Assembly (NCBI GenBank): GCA_905479105.1
Contig: CAJQLE010000002.1
Coordinates: 124,001-188,000, forward strand
DNA: 64,000 nucleotides
Direction: 5' to 3'
DNA from: an uncultured Flavobacteriales bacterium
Lineage (GTDB): Bacteria > Bacteroidota > Bacteroidia > Flavobacteriales_G > Salibacteraceae
Part shown: piece by piece, positions 29,665-38,338 of the stretch
How positions within the stretch are numbered: the stretch's first letter is position 1
How the letters are laid out: each line of letters begins with the position of its first letter
The notes under the pieces: generated by a model
What the model was told of the DNA's origin: nothing
Seen by the model: only the letters and a program-made list of their open reading frames with translations
The model's database searches: none
Position numbers and translations under genes: made by a program

Positions 29665-32418
29665 TTAAAAGGTTGTATACTCCGATTCCTCATTATGCTG
29701 AAATGGCTGCGTAGGATCAAGTAAATCATCGATTACTTGTTTTAAAACTTTAGGAATCGTTTCCATAACTGTTGAGTCAAAACCCTTGTATGGTTTTAAA
29801 CCTTGATAACCTTCCTTGAAATTTCGAAAACTAATGATGAAAGGCTCAACTTCTTCGTCATTAAGTTCATGAATATTACAATACATGAACTTATATAAAG
29901 CCAATTGCATCGATTTGCTCAGCTTTCGTTCAAAAGGCAAAGCTTCTGGGTCATATTTCAATTCAGAAGAACCCACCATGCCCGTTTTATAATCAATGAT
30001 TCTATAAACCCCATCACGCTTATCTATTCTATCTGCAAAACCAAAAAGTCGCACATCTATGCCAGAAACTTGGGTATTAAAAGAAAGTCGATCCTCAATC
30101 TTCACTAATGTAACTGGACCATTGTCGCTCATATCCTTTAAATCAAAAGAGATAAAAGCTTGAACATAGTATTTTGACATCTCCAATATCAAAAGATTTC
30201 GTCCTGATTTCAAATCACTTTCTTGAAATTTCTGTAAAAAAAGCTCCTCCACTTTTTCATCTGTTTTCTCCATGATTTTCTTCAACTCACTCTGTGAAAT
30301 CACTTTCCCTTCGAATGGCCTATAAACCCATTCTAAAACGCTGTGTATAATGGTTCCTGATGTGCGAGCTTCAATATCTTCTTCTACCTCATCTTGCTCT
30401 TTTAGTTTAAGTACATAGTAATAATAAAACTCCAAAGGGCTATTAATGAACTTATTCAATGCCGAAGGAGATACGCTTCGAGATAGAAAAGCTTTCACAT
30501 CTTCTAGCACATCTTCCGTCTTATGAATGAGGGTGGGTTCTAAATCTTTCGCATTCACTTTTACATTCCATGAAGCTGTTTCCAAAGAAATATTCTTATT
30601 CTCCTCGTAAAGCTCCTCTCTTATTTGAAGCATATACCGAGATGGTTCACCGCTCGTCAAAGCCTCTGAAGTAGAATTATAGACCATATCCAATCGCTCA
30701 CTCCGTTGTATCAATCTATAAAAATGATAGGCAATCAATGCTTCTGTATCCTTCCGTGTGGGCAGTTTATAAGCTTTGCGATGAATAAATGGAATATGGG
30801 TTGACAGTGCTGGATTTCCTGGAAGCTCATCATCGGTTGCACCTAATACTATTACATGCTTAAAATCGATCATTCTTGTCTCAAGCATTCCCATAACTTG
30901 AAGAGCATCGTTCTTGGGATCTTCAATAAATAATTTAGAATATCCAACTTGTCGGTGCACAAACTTTTTCAATGACTTAAGGTCATTCTCAGGTAATAGT
31001 TCATTAAACTGAGACATTAAAAGTTTCAACTTCTCAATGTAATGAGCGATGGCTTTTTGTTCAATATGTGCAATGCCCAAATCAGTGATACTTTCACTCC
31101 ATTGCGACAATACATCGTTTATTCTTTGAAAAACGCCATTGACATCTGTATCCCAATCGAATAATAAAAAGAAGGCTTTTTCAGCAAATAAATCAACGGA
31201 CATTTTTTCCTTCAGCCATGAAATCGGAATAAACTTAATATTTCCTTCCACTATCTCATCTCTTAACTTTTGCCAGTTAAGTGATCCACTGAGCCAATTT
31301 TTGACAATTGGGTATTCCAAAAACTCCTCTAAATGCTTGTAGTAAAAAAAGCGCTCTCCTTTGCGATTAGTAGCGGTTGATTGCAACGTCATCCAAGTCA
31401 TCACAAAACGATGTATCAATGTGTTGCGGACCGGAAAACCGCTGGTGATATTGATGATGTCTTTATCCTTTTCGAACACTTCCATGAAAGGCAATAACAT
31501 CGAAGAATTGGTCAAAACAACAACGGTATCCTTCCAATTATCTCTTCCGACCTCCTCTAAAATTTGCTTAACCCGAACTACCTGAGCAATTTTACCAGGA
31601 AGGGGATGATAGGTGATTTGCTTCTCAATATTTCTGAGCAAATCAACACGCCAACTCACATCTTCATTCAAAGGAAATTCCCTAAACAACCGACCAGCTT
31701 CATGGTAATAACCAGATATGTAATACTCATCAACATCGGCAAAAAGTCTAAGCTTTGATTTTACACTGACCCAATCGAGCAGCTTTCTTTCGCTGGGATT
31801 ACCGGGAATAATTCCAACCCAAAAAACAACCTTATTCCCAAGGAACAACTCCAGTTCAGAGCTATTTAGTTCTGCGCTCTCTGCAACCGATCGATATATA
31901 AGACCGCGATAGGCTAATCTTAACCGATCAAGCTCTTCGCGTAAGGTTTTATAATACTTAGGCAGTCGTTGCCAAAACCGGAGAAAGGAGCCTTCAATAG
32001 GTCCCGCATTATCAACATCAAAAACCTCACCCGTTTGATGATATTCTTGAATGTGTTTGTAAAGGGAATCAATATCTCCTAAGTGCAAGTCAACATCGTT
32101 AACATCGCTTAAAAACGTAACGGCCCAAGTTGAAAATTTATCAAATGATTGAGGGACTTTTTCCGATTTACAATAGGACTCAAAAAAAGAAACAAGCAAC
32201 TCTTCAGGCTCAATGAGCTTCAAACCTGAAATGTTTTGCATTAAATCATCAATGGTAGTTAGCTCAACGTTTTCGTTTTCAGTCCCAATCTTTGAAGCCA
32301 ACACAAAAAGTGATCTTCTATTGGGCAAGACGACCAATAAAGGGCGTTCACCTTCAGCATTCTTGACTTCAGTGGCAAGTCTATCTAAAAATGAAACCCT
32401 ATCTCGCTTTAAATCCAT
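29665..32418 (-). CDS. AddB-like PD-(D/E)XK nuclease / inactivated helicase
   Basis: 917 residues. The N-terminal three quarters resemble a UvrD-type helicase without clear Walker motifs (LLVVLPNRRSLFVL, VVLGATDDELPGNPALSTHI), as in AddB. The C-terminal PD-(D/E)XK domain is at about 660-917: INSPLEFYYYYVLKL, TSGTIIHSVLEWVYRP, FGFADRIDKRDG and YRIIDYKTGMV (catalytic Asp and Lys), followed by the QLALYKFMY helix. It probably acts with an AddA helicase-nuclease in double-strand break repair, but addA is not adjacent. It overlaps the upstream TPR gene by 20 bases. Confidence 0.87.
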   Translation of the reverse strand: MDLKRDRVSFLDRLATEVKNAEGERPLLVVLPNRRSLFVLASKIGTENENVELTTIDDLMQNISGLKLIEPEELLVSFFESYCKSEKVPQSFDKFSTWAVTFLSDVNDVDLHLGDIDSLYKHIQEYHQTGEVFDVDNAGPIEGSFLRFWQRLPKYYKTLREELDRLRLAYRGLIYRSVAESAELNSSELELFLGNKVVFWVGIIPGNPSERKLLDWVSVKSKLRLFADVDEYYISGYYHEAGRLFREFPLNEDVSWRVDLLRNIEKQITYHPLPGKIAQVVRVKQILEEVGRDNWKDTVVVLTNSSMLLPFMEVFEKDKDIINITSGFPVRNTLIHRFVMTWMTLQSTATNRKGERFFYYKHLEEFLEYPIVKNWLSGSLNWQKLRDEIVEGNIKFIPISWLKEKMSVDLFAEKAFFLLFDWDTDVNGVFQRINDVLSQWSESITDLGIAHIEQKAIAHYIEKLKLLMSQFNELLPENDLKSLKKFVHRQVGYSKLFIEDPKNDALQVMGMLETRMIDFKHVIVLGATDDELPGNPALSTHIPFIHRKAYKLPTRKDTEALIAYHFYRLIQRSERLDMVYNSTSEALTSGEPSRYMLQIREELYEENKNISLETASWNVKVNAKDLEPTLIHKTEDVLEDVKAFLSRSVSPSALNKFINSPLEFYYYYVLKLKEQDEVEEDIEARTSGTIIHSVLEWVYRPFEGKVISQSELKKIMEKTDEKVEELFLQKFQESDLKSGRNLLILEMSKYYVQAFISFDLKDMSDNGPVTLVKIEDRLSFNTQVSGIDVRLFGFADRIDKRDGVYRIIDYKTGMVGSSELKYDPEALPFERKLSKSMQLALYKFMYCNIHELNDEEVEPFIISFRNFKEGYQGLKPYKGFDSTVMETIPKVLKQVIDDLLDPTQPFQHNEESEYTTF

Positions 32419-32998
32419 TCTTTAAAAAGTCAATGTATTCCTTAAAACCACTTTTTGTAGTTAAGGTATTGCGCATTAGAACAAATAGGCTCATTTCTTT
32501 TCTTGCCTTCTGCTCCTCAGCGGCAGCATCGACACTTTCAACAAACTCATTAAAGTTTTTCTTTTTAATTCTTTCAAGCAGATTGTCAACTTCAGCTAAC
32601 GAATCAGCGCTATCATAATACTCTTTAGCCTTGGCCTTATAACCTAGTTTTTCTTGCAACAATCCCAAGTTGTTGTATGCAATACTATCCTCAGGATCAA
32701 GCTTTATGGCAATTTCATAATCTGCAATCGCGCCTTCAGTATCTCCCATAGCATCTTTGATAAAAGCCCTGCTGGAATATCGGTAAGGATTTTCTGGTTC
32801 AAGGGTCGCGGCATAATTCATATCCGCCATACTTGCTTCAAGATTCTTCAGATAGAAGCAGACAACTGCCCTTTCGCTATAAATTGAGGGATTCTCCTCT
32901 TCACCAATAGCATCCGAATAGTCTTTAAGAGCACCTTCAAAATCCTGTGCTTCAAACTTGGTGCGTCCAGAGATATAATACTTGTTTTGTGAAATCAT
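32399..32998 (-). CDS. TPR-repeat protein
   Basis: 199 residues, no signal peptide. At least three TPR units are visible (YYISGRTKFEAQDFEGALKD, AFIKDAMGDTEGAIADYEIA, AYNNLGLLQEKLGYKAKAKE), then a basic C-terminal tail (LKNGFKAR). Likely a cytoplasmic protein-binding scaffold. The 20-base overlap with the AddB-like gene points to co-translation and possibly a shared task, but nothing in the sequence ties it to DNA repair. Confidence 0.85.
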   Translation of the reverse strand: MISQNKYYISGRTKFEAQDFEGALKDYSDAIGEEENPSIYSERAVVCFYLKNLEASMADMNYAATLEPENPYRYSSRAFIKDAMGDTEGAIADYEIAIKLDPEDSIAYNNLGLLQEKLGYKAKAKEYYDSADSLAEVDNLLERIKKKNFNEFVESVDAAAEEQKARKEMSLFVLMRNTLTTKSGFKEYIDFLKNGFKAR

Positions 32999-33080
32999 GT
33001 TTTGCAGAATTAGAAATAATGACCGAACTCATCACTATCAATTACGTTTGAATATCGAAATTAGATAGCAGAAAAGAACC

Positions 33081-33314
33081 ATGGATTTTCCGATTTATAG
33101 AAAGTACCCGAATAACAAGAGTTTCTTCAAAATTGTTGACACCGATCATTTTGAAGAAATCAAGGTGACAGGAAGGTTATTCGAAATTCACCAATTTGAA
33201 GCGAAAATCCTTCCAGACAGGAATTTCATTCAAGATATGATTTCGATGGACGATGATTATTGGGTAGATAGCACCTCTGAGGAGTTTCAGTCTGCGCTCG
33301 ATGCGATCAAATAA
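33081..33314 (+). CDS. Small conserved-looking hypothetical protein
   Basis: 77 residues, acidic, soluble, no known motif that I recognise. The sequence has a start typical of folded small proteins (FPIYRKYPNNKSFFKI) and an acidic C-terminal half (DDDYWVDSTSEEFQSALDA). Coding character looks real: balanced composition and a divergent position 82 bases from the TPR gene. It ends with an 8-base convergent overlap with murB. Function unknown. Confidence 0.65.
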   Translation: MDFPIYRKYPNNKSFFKIVDTDHFEEIKVTGRLFEIHQFEAKILPDRNFIQDMISMDDDYWVDSTSEEFQSALDAIK

Positions 33315-34317
33315 TATTCACCTCTCTTTCCAGCTCTATTTTGAACTGTGATTTAATTGCAGAAATTATTTCATCTGATAGCGCTAAAACGTCTGCACCT
33401 GTTGCACCACCATGATTTACTAAAACCAAAGCTTGTCTATCATGCACACCATAGTTACCGATACGCTTTCCTTTATAACCAGCTTTTTCAATAAGCCATC
33501 CGGCTGCCACTTTAGTTAATCCCTCGCCTCCTTCATAACCAACTATTTCCGGAAAATCTTCTTTCAAAACATTGAAATGAGAGGTGGTAATAACTGGATT
33601 CTTAAAGAAACTACCTGAATTTCCAATTTTCTTTGGATCGGGAAGTTTACTTTGACGAATTGCGATAACTGCATCACTCACTGCCTTGATGCTAACTTCA
33701 CTGACTTTCATTCGCTCAAGCTCTGCATCGATAGCCCCATAACTCGTATTGAATTTTGGAGTCTTGTTTAACTTAAAGGTAACTGAAGAGATAATGGCCC
33801 TATTCTTCAGCTCTCGCTTAAAAACACTTTCACGATAACCAAATTTACAGTCATTTTTAGAGAATGTCTCAAAGCGTTTGTCTTCAATTATAAAGGCATC
33901 TAAAGAATCAAACACTTCTTTGATTTCAACTCCATACGCACCGATATTCTGCATTGGTGCAGCTCCAACACTCCCTGGAATTAAAGACAAGTTTTCAACG
34001 CCAGCCCAGCCCTTGGAGATTGCAACTAAAACAAAGTCATGCCAAACTACACCCGCCCCAACCTTAACATAGTAATGATCACTATCCTCATGAATTAATT
34101 CAATCCCAGGAAATTCAATGCGCAGCGTTGTCCCCGGCAAATCGCGTGTAAGTAACATGTTACTTCCTCCTCCAAGTACCAAGGTTGGTAATTCTCTGTA
34201 TTCGTTAAAATACTCATCCAACTCCGCAGGTTGTGAGAGGTGAATCAAACGTTCGGATACACTCGACAATCCAAATGTATTGAACGGCTTAAGATCTTTA
34301 TTCAGTTCTATTCGCAC
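33307..34317 (-). CDS. murB: UDP-N-acetylenolpyruvoylglucosamine reductase
   Basis: FAD/NADPH enzyme forming UDP-MurNAc in peptidoglycan synthesis. Motifs: LKPFNTFGL at the start, LVLGGGSNMLLT (FAD binding), GAGVVWHDFV, LIPGSVGAAPMQNIGAYGVE, CKFGYRESVFK, GNSGSFFKNP (catalytic Ser) and AGWLIEKAGYKGKRIGNYGV. It is the type I form with the extra tyrosine loop. I place the start at GTG 34317, which leaves the usual eight residues before LKPFNTFG. ATGs at 34359 and 34422 would add non-family residues and run into the divergent acyltransferase gene's promoter area. Confidence 0.93.
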   Translation of the reverse strand: MRIELNKDLKPFNTFGLSSVSERLIHLSQPAELDEYFNEYRELPTLVLGGGSNMLLTRDLPGTTLRIEFPGIELIHEDSDHYYVKVGAGVVWHDFVLVAISKGWAGVENLSLIPGSVGAAPMQNIGAYGVEIKEVFDSLDAFIIEDKRFETFSKNDCKFGYRESVFKRELKNRAIISSVTFKLNKTPKFNTSYGAIDAELERMKVSEVSIKAVSDAVIAIRQSKLPDPKKIGNSGSFFKNPVITTSHFNVLKEDFPEIVGYEGGEGLTKVAAGWLIEKAGYKGKRIGNYGVHDRQALVLVNHGGATGADVLALSDEIISAIKSQFKIELEREVNII

Positions 34318-34454
34318 AAAACAAAGAACGCGAAGAATAGTCCGAAATGAATCATACATGTCAAAAGGTTGATGACTACTAAATGTTGAAAACTGCAGAT
34401 CAATATTCACAAGGTATAGCAATCAAAAGGTATTCTCCTCTAACTTCGCCCGAA

Positions 34455-35354
34455 ATGCTTACCCGCCTTTTATACTATGTCATTATCATTCCTTTATCAA
34501 GGCTTCCGTTTTGGTGTTTGTATATTATATCAGATGGACTTTATGTTATCATTTACCGGATTTTAGGTTATCGCAAAAAGGTAGTCAGCACAAACCTTAA
34601 AAACTCATTATCACACCTCAGCGAATCCGAAATCAAGCGAGTTGAAAGTTTGTTCTACCACCACCTGTGTGATTTGGTAGTAGAAAGTCTAAAAGGATTC
34701 AGCATTACTGAAGAGCAAGTGATGCAGCGCATGAAGTTTTTAAATCCTGAAGTCTTCGATCCTTTTCTTGAAAAGGGCCAGCGCGTTGTATTAGTTGGCG
34801 GGCACTATGGAAATTGGGAGCTTTTTGCGCAAGGTATAGACCAGAGCATTAAGCACAAAGCTGTTGCCTTATTCACGCCACTGAGCAACAAGTTTATGAA
34901 CGAGAAGGTTAAACACAGCAGATCAAAATATGGTCTTGACATGCTTTCTATTCATGAAATCAGAGAGAATTTAGCTTCAAAAACCGATGAATTAACCGCC
35001 ACGATTTTTGGTTCTGATCAATCTCCCAGTAAAAAACAGCGCGCTTATTGGCTGCGCTTTTTAGGCCAAGAAACAGCCTTGCAATTCGGTACCGAAAAAT
35101 TTGCGGTTGAATACGATATGCCTGTGATTTACGGAGAAATCAGAAAGGTAAAAAGAGGTCATTTTGAAGTAGTTTTTAAAGTGGTTTGTGAAGATCCTAA
35201 AAAGGTTCCTTTTGGTTATATCACTCAAAAACACACCCGGCTTTTAGAAAATGCAATTCATGAGCAACCCGAATATTGGCTCTGGAGCCATAAGCGTTGG
35301 AAAAGAAAAAGAAGTGCGGAAGATGAACTTCACGAGAACATTTTAGATAATTAA
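34455..35354 (+). CDS. Lipid A biosynthesis acyltransferase (LpxL/HtrB family)
   Basis: Adds a secondary acyl chain to lipid A at the inner membrane. 299 residues from the ATG at 34455, giving an N-terminal membrane anchor (LLYYVIIIPLSRLPFWCLYI). The HxxxxD/E catalytic box of this family appears as GGHYGNWELFAQ. Other family signs: FGSDQSPSKKQRAYW, GTEKFAVEYDMPVIYGE and EYWLWSHKRWKRKR. An ATG at 34383 would put 24 polar residues before the anchor and is rejected. TAACTTCG at 34441-34448 resembles a -7 box with one change. It diverges from murB. Confidence 0.92.
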   Translation: MLTRLLYYVIIIPLSRLPFWCLYIISDGLYVIIYRILGYRKKVVSTNLKNSLSHLSESEIKRVESLFYHHLCDLVVESLKGFSITEEQVMQRMKFLNPEVFDPFLEKGQRVVLVGGHYGNWELFAQGIDQSIKHKAVALFTPLSNKFMNEKVKHSRSKYGLDMLSIHEIRENLASKTDELTATIFGSDQSPSKKQRAYWLRFLGQETALQFGTEKFAVEYDMPVIYGEIRKVKRGHFEVVFKVVCEDPKKVPFGYITQKHTRLLENAIHEQPEYWLWSHKRWKRKRSAEDELHENILDN

Positions 35355-35386
35355 CCCTTTTATTTTGAACTAAAACCTAAAAAATT

Positions 35387-36235
35387 ATGAAAAAAATCCT
35401 CTATTTCCTTCCACTTGCTCTCGCAGTATCTTGCGGAAACCCTGAATCTAAATCGAACGAGTCTAATGAAGAAACAACAGAAAAAATAGAAGTTTCAGAA
35501 CCTAAAATTGTGGGTAAAGAAGTAACTTATGAAGGCGACAGTATTATCATGAAAGGTTACCTCGCCTATGATGAAAACCTAGAAGGCCCAAGACCAGGAG
35601 TTATCATTGTTCATGAATGGTGGGGACACAACGAGCATACAAGAAATAGTGCCGAGAAATTGGCTAAAGCTGGATACGTAGCTTTTGCATTGGATATGTA
35701 TGGAGAAGGCGCACAAGCTGAACACCCTCAGGATGCGCAAGCTTTTGCTGGAGCAGTTATGCAAGATTTTGATGGTGCAAAAGCTCGTTTCAATGCTGCA
35801 TTGGATGTATTGAGATCAAACAGCAATACAAATGCCAATGAAATTGCCGCAGTTGGATATTGCTTTGGTGGAGGAGTGGTTTTGAATATGGCTCGTCAAG
35901 GCGCTAACTTAGATGCTGTAGCTACATTGCATGGCAGCATTGGAGCCATTGAGCCAGCTCAACCTGGTTCGGTAAAAGGAAAGATATTGGTAATGAATGG
36001 CGAGGACGATCCTTTTGTATCAGCTGAGGCGATTGAATCTTTCAAATCCGAAATGGAAACAGCCGGTGTAGAATATGAATTTGTAAATTATCCAGGCGCT
36101 GTGCATGCTTTCACTAACCCAGAGGCTACGGAAAAAGGAAAAGAGTTTGATCTTCCTTTGGCTTATAATAAAGAAGCGGACGAACAGAGCTGGATAAAGC
36201 TAGAAGCTTTCTTGGCTGACGTTTTCAAGAAATAG
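35387..36235 (+). CDS. Dienelactone hydrolase family lipoprotein
   Basis: Alpha/beta hydrolase of 282 residues. A lipoprotein signal ends LAVSC with Cys16 as the acylation site, followed by a Ser/Glu-rich linker to about residue 40. The catalytic triad is of the dienelactone-hydrolase type: nucleophile Cys159 in GYCFGGG, acid Asp207 or Asp208 in NGEDDPFV and His240 in GAVHAFTNP. HEWWGHNEHTR near 76-86 is the usual substrate loop. The natural substrate is unknown; many such enzymes act as general esterases. Envelope location is inferred from the lipobox. A strong terminator follows. Confidence 0.94.
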   Translation: MKKILYFLPLALAVSCGNPESKSNESNEETTEKIEVSEPKIVGKEVTYEGDSIIMKGYLAYDENLEGPRPGVIIVHEWWGHNEHTRNSAEKLAKAGYVAFALDMYGEGAQAEHPQDAQAFAGAVMQDFDGAKARFNAALDVLRSNSNTNANEIAAVGYCFGGGVVLNMARQGANLDAVATLHGSIGAIEPAQPGSVKGKILVMNGEDDPFVSAEAIESFKSEMETAGVEYEFVNYPGAVHAFTNPEATEKGKEFDLPLAYNKEADEQSWIKLEAFLADVFKK

Positions 36236-36257
36236 AACGATAGAAATTTAAAAAGAG

Positions 36258-36288
36258 AAGCCCATTTCGATTGAAATAGGCTTTTTTT
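36258..36288 (+). terminator. Terminator after the dienelactone hydrolase lipoprotein
   Basis: Stem AAGCC-C-ATTTC/GAAAT-A-GGCTT with a 4-base loop followed by seven T. It starts 23 bases past the stop codon. The T run merges into the folD-like repeat at 36286. Confidence 0.88.
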
Positions 36289-36310
36289 AATCTCTTTTTC
36301 GAGCAGCGAT
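36286..36310 (-). repeat. Detached copy of the folD 3' end (distal direct repeat)
   Basis: 25 bases matching 38314-38338 at 23 positions, in the same orientation. On the minus strand it still reads IAARKRD-stop, the exact C-terminus of FolD; the two differences (AAA for AAG, AGA for AGG) are synonymous. No folD likeness continues on either side. Together with the copy at the true folD end it brackets the two interrupted T9SS genes. Confidence 0.8.
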
Positions 36311-36382
36311 GGATTTTTCCTTGCGGTTGACCTTAAGCAGAATGATTCCAAAAGATCGAGTAAAAATTAGAGAAATATATTC

Positions 36383-37216
36383 TTACCGGCTGATGACAAT
36401 GGGTTCATGAACAGTATATTGAGCACCAATAATGCTAAGAATATATACCCCAGAATTCATTGATTGAGTGTTCAAGTAATTAATTCCATCAGCTAATTGA
36501 AACCGTTCGATCAATTCGCCAGACAATGTCCTTAAGTAAGCATCCGTTTCAGAAATTTTGCTGGAAATCTCAATAGTTCATAAATCAGCTGTAGGGTTAG
36601 GGAATATTTTAATGCCTTTGTTGTCATCACCAATTTCTGATACGTTCAAATAACTTATTTTATCAGAAAAGGTCGCTTGAAGTGGGAAGTGTTCACCTGG
36701 ACCTCCACCCTCAAAGAAAGGGTCTAAAAAAACAGAATCAACTTCCTTTATATTCAGGGTCTCAGCTACAAATACATTGAAGTAATTGTTTTCTACCCAA
36801 ACACTCTTAAATTCAAAAGGTAGATTGTGATTATTTAATAAGTTAGTATCCCAACGCATTGTTATAGGTAATTCACCATTTCGGGATTTAATATAAATCG
36901 AGTAAGAGTTGATAACTCGCAATGGAAAACATAGAGTTTTTAGAACACTGTCGTTCATATTTGTTAAAACCCATGTTTGAAATTTTGTGCTATCTAATAT
37001 CTCATTTGTCTCGCCTAGTGTTGAATCCAAAAATTCCTCAGTTGCATTAGTGTCAATAACTATCCATACTGTATCTCTTTGATTGGTCGCATCCTCAAAA
37101 GCAAGATAAAACTTGAATTGGGGTTCAACCTGTGCTTGAGATACAAAAGATGATAAGAGCAATGCTATTGAGAAAAACCAATGGAGACTATCTCTTAATG
37201 AATGGATGGATTTCAT
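36383..37216 (-). pseudogene. T9SS cargo protein, interrupted by an in-frame TGA inside its sorting domain (paralog 2)
   Basis: A signal peptide (SIALLLSSFVSQAQ) leads into a domain of about 160 residues (EPQFKFYLAFEDA, MRWDTNLL, LDPFFEGGGPGEHFPL) shared with the gene just upstream. The type A sorting domain begins IKIFPNPTADL and is cut by TGA at 36578-36580. The same frame then runs 64 more codons with a convincing continuation (TIEISSKISETDAYLRTLSG, MNSGVYILSIIG, ending IVISR) to TAA at 36383. The truncated product is 212 residues; the intact one would be 277. The main domain's function is not recognised. Either a recent nonsense mutation or a base-call error. Confidence 0.82.
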
Positions 37217-38003
37217 GAGTACCAGAATCTGAATTAATAATGAGGTAGTAATTTCCAGACGGATGATGACTGACGTCTATGGTGGTTGATAATTGACTTA
37301 TTGAACCTTCGTTTACCCTTTGACCAAAGGAATTTAAAATGTAATACTCTGTCAAAAGGGGGCGATTAGCCTCGATTTTTAACTCATTTAAAATAGGATT
37401 ACCCTGAATTATAAAGTTGTCTGATGAATGAACTTGTTGTATACCAATCCAATTAAGTGGGATCTCAGAAAATTTAAAAGTTAACGGAAAGTGCTATCCC
37501 GTGCCACCTCCTTCCATAAAAGGATCAAGATTTACAGAACCATCTTCAAAGAAATCTAACGGCCCTGCAATAAATTCATTAAAGTAATTACTCTGAGCCC
37601 AAGCACGTCTTATTTCAATCGGAAGATCATTGCTCAGTAATAAATTGGTATCCCATCTCATTACGATTGGCAACTCGAATTTTGATGCCGAAATGAAGGC
37701 ACTCCATTCAGGTTCATCGGTCCCACTGACAATCGTTTTAGAGACAACAGTATCATTTGTCCAATAAAAGACTTGAAATGAAGTCGTATCGAAAACAGTA
37801 TTTGTGTCTCCGAAAATTGAATCAATTTGCATTAAATCAGCCGATTCATCAATACCATACCACACAGTATCTTTTTCATTCTTCGCATCCTCAAACGCAA
37901 GATAAAACTTGAATTGGGGTTCAATCTGTGCGAATGAAATATGACTTATGTGTACGAGAACACCTGTAACCAAAAAGAAAAATATGCGCTTTATTTTGTT
38001 CAT
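37188..38003 (-). pseudogene. T9SS cargo protein, interrupted by an in-frame TAG just before its sorting domain (paralog 1)
   Basis: A signal peptide (IFFFLVTGVLVHISHISFAQ) precedes the same domain as in the neighbour (EPQFKFYLAFEDA, MRWDTNLL, LDPFMEGGGTG). TAG at 37494-37496 stands exactly where the paralog has GAG (Glu): GGGTG-stop-HFPL against GGGPGEHFPL. The frame continues 101 codons (IIQGNPILNELKIEA, ILNSFGQRVN, HPSGNYYLIINS, ending FIKR) to a TAG at 37188, overlapping the next gene's ATG (37216) by 29 bases. The intact protein would be 271 residues; the truncated one has 169 and lacks any sorting domain. It is the first gene of the pair. Confidence 0.82.
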
Positions 38004-38313
38004 GTAAACTTGGTATCGGTCTCGCTCTAATCCTCACTTCATTCACCCACATTTGGCAAGTTAGCGACTAAATCTACCCTCAACTTCTTCCAAGTTTAAG
38101 CAAACTTGCGCGAACAATAAAAAGTTAAATAACAGAAGTTTGAGTAATTAAGGCCTCACCTATTAGGTCACATAAAGAAATCTCAGCTAACACAACCAAA
38201 GCATGGATGGTAGATGCTGGTGCAATATGCAATCCTTTTTTGCTTTAAACTTCTGCTTGACTTGAAAGAAAACACTCTATTAAAACTATGTTTTCTTAAC
38301 TAAAAAGACATTA
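38004..38313. other. 310-base intergenic region between the interrupted T9SS pair and folD
   Basis: No gene is visible on either strand. It contains a 9-base inverted repeat AAGAAAACA/TGTTTTCTT with a 14-base loop (38266-38297), a possible weak terminator 17 bases after folD, and a small palindrome AAGTTT-AAGC-AAACTT (about 38090-38106). No promoter box for the first paralog could be assigned with confidence. Confidence 0.5.
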
Positions 38314-38338
38314 TTTAATCCCTCTTTCGAGCAGCGAT
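38314..38338 (-). repeat. folD 3' end (proximal direct repeat)
   Basis: The last codons and stop of folD, matched by 36286-36310 at 23 of 25 bases in the same orientation. Marks the right boundary of the 2.0-kb block holding the interrupted T9SS paralogs. Confidence 0.8.

Noticed and set aside
36578-36580. TGA in the second paralog as a selenocysteine or recoded codon
   Set aside because: The first paralog has TAG at a different site, no stem-loop resembling a SECIS follows, and both TGA and TAG end many normal genes in the window (purM, menD, ECF sigma).
36311-38313. Insertion sequence between the folD repeats
   Set aside because: No transposase or integrase frame and no terminal inverted repeats were found; the repeats are direct and belong to a coding end.
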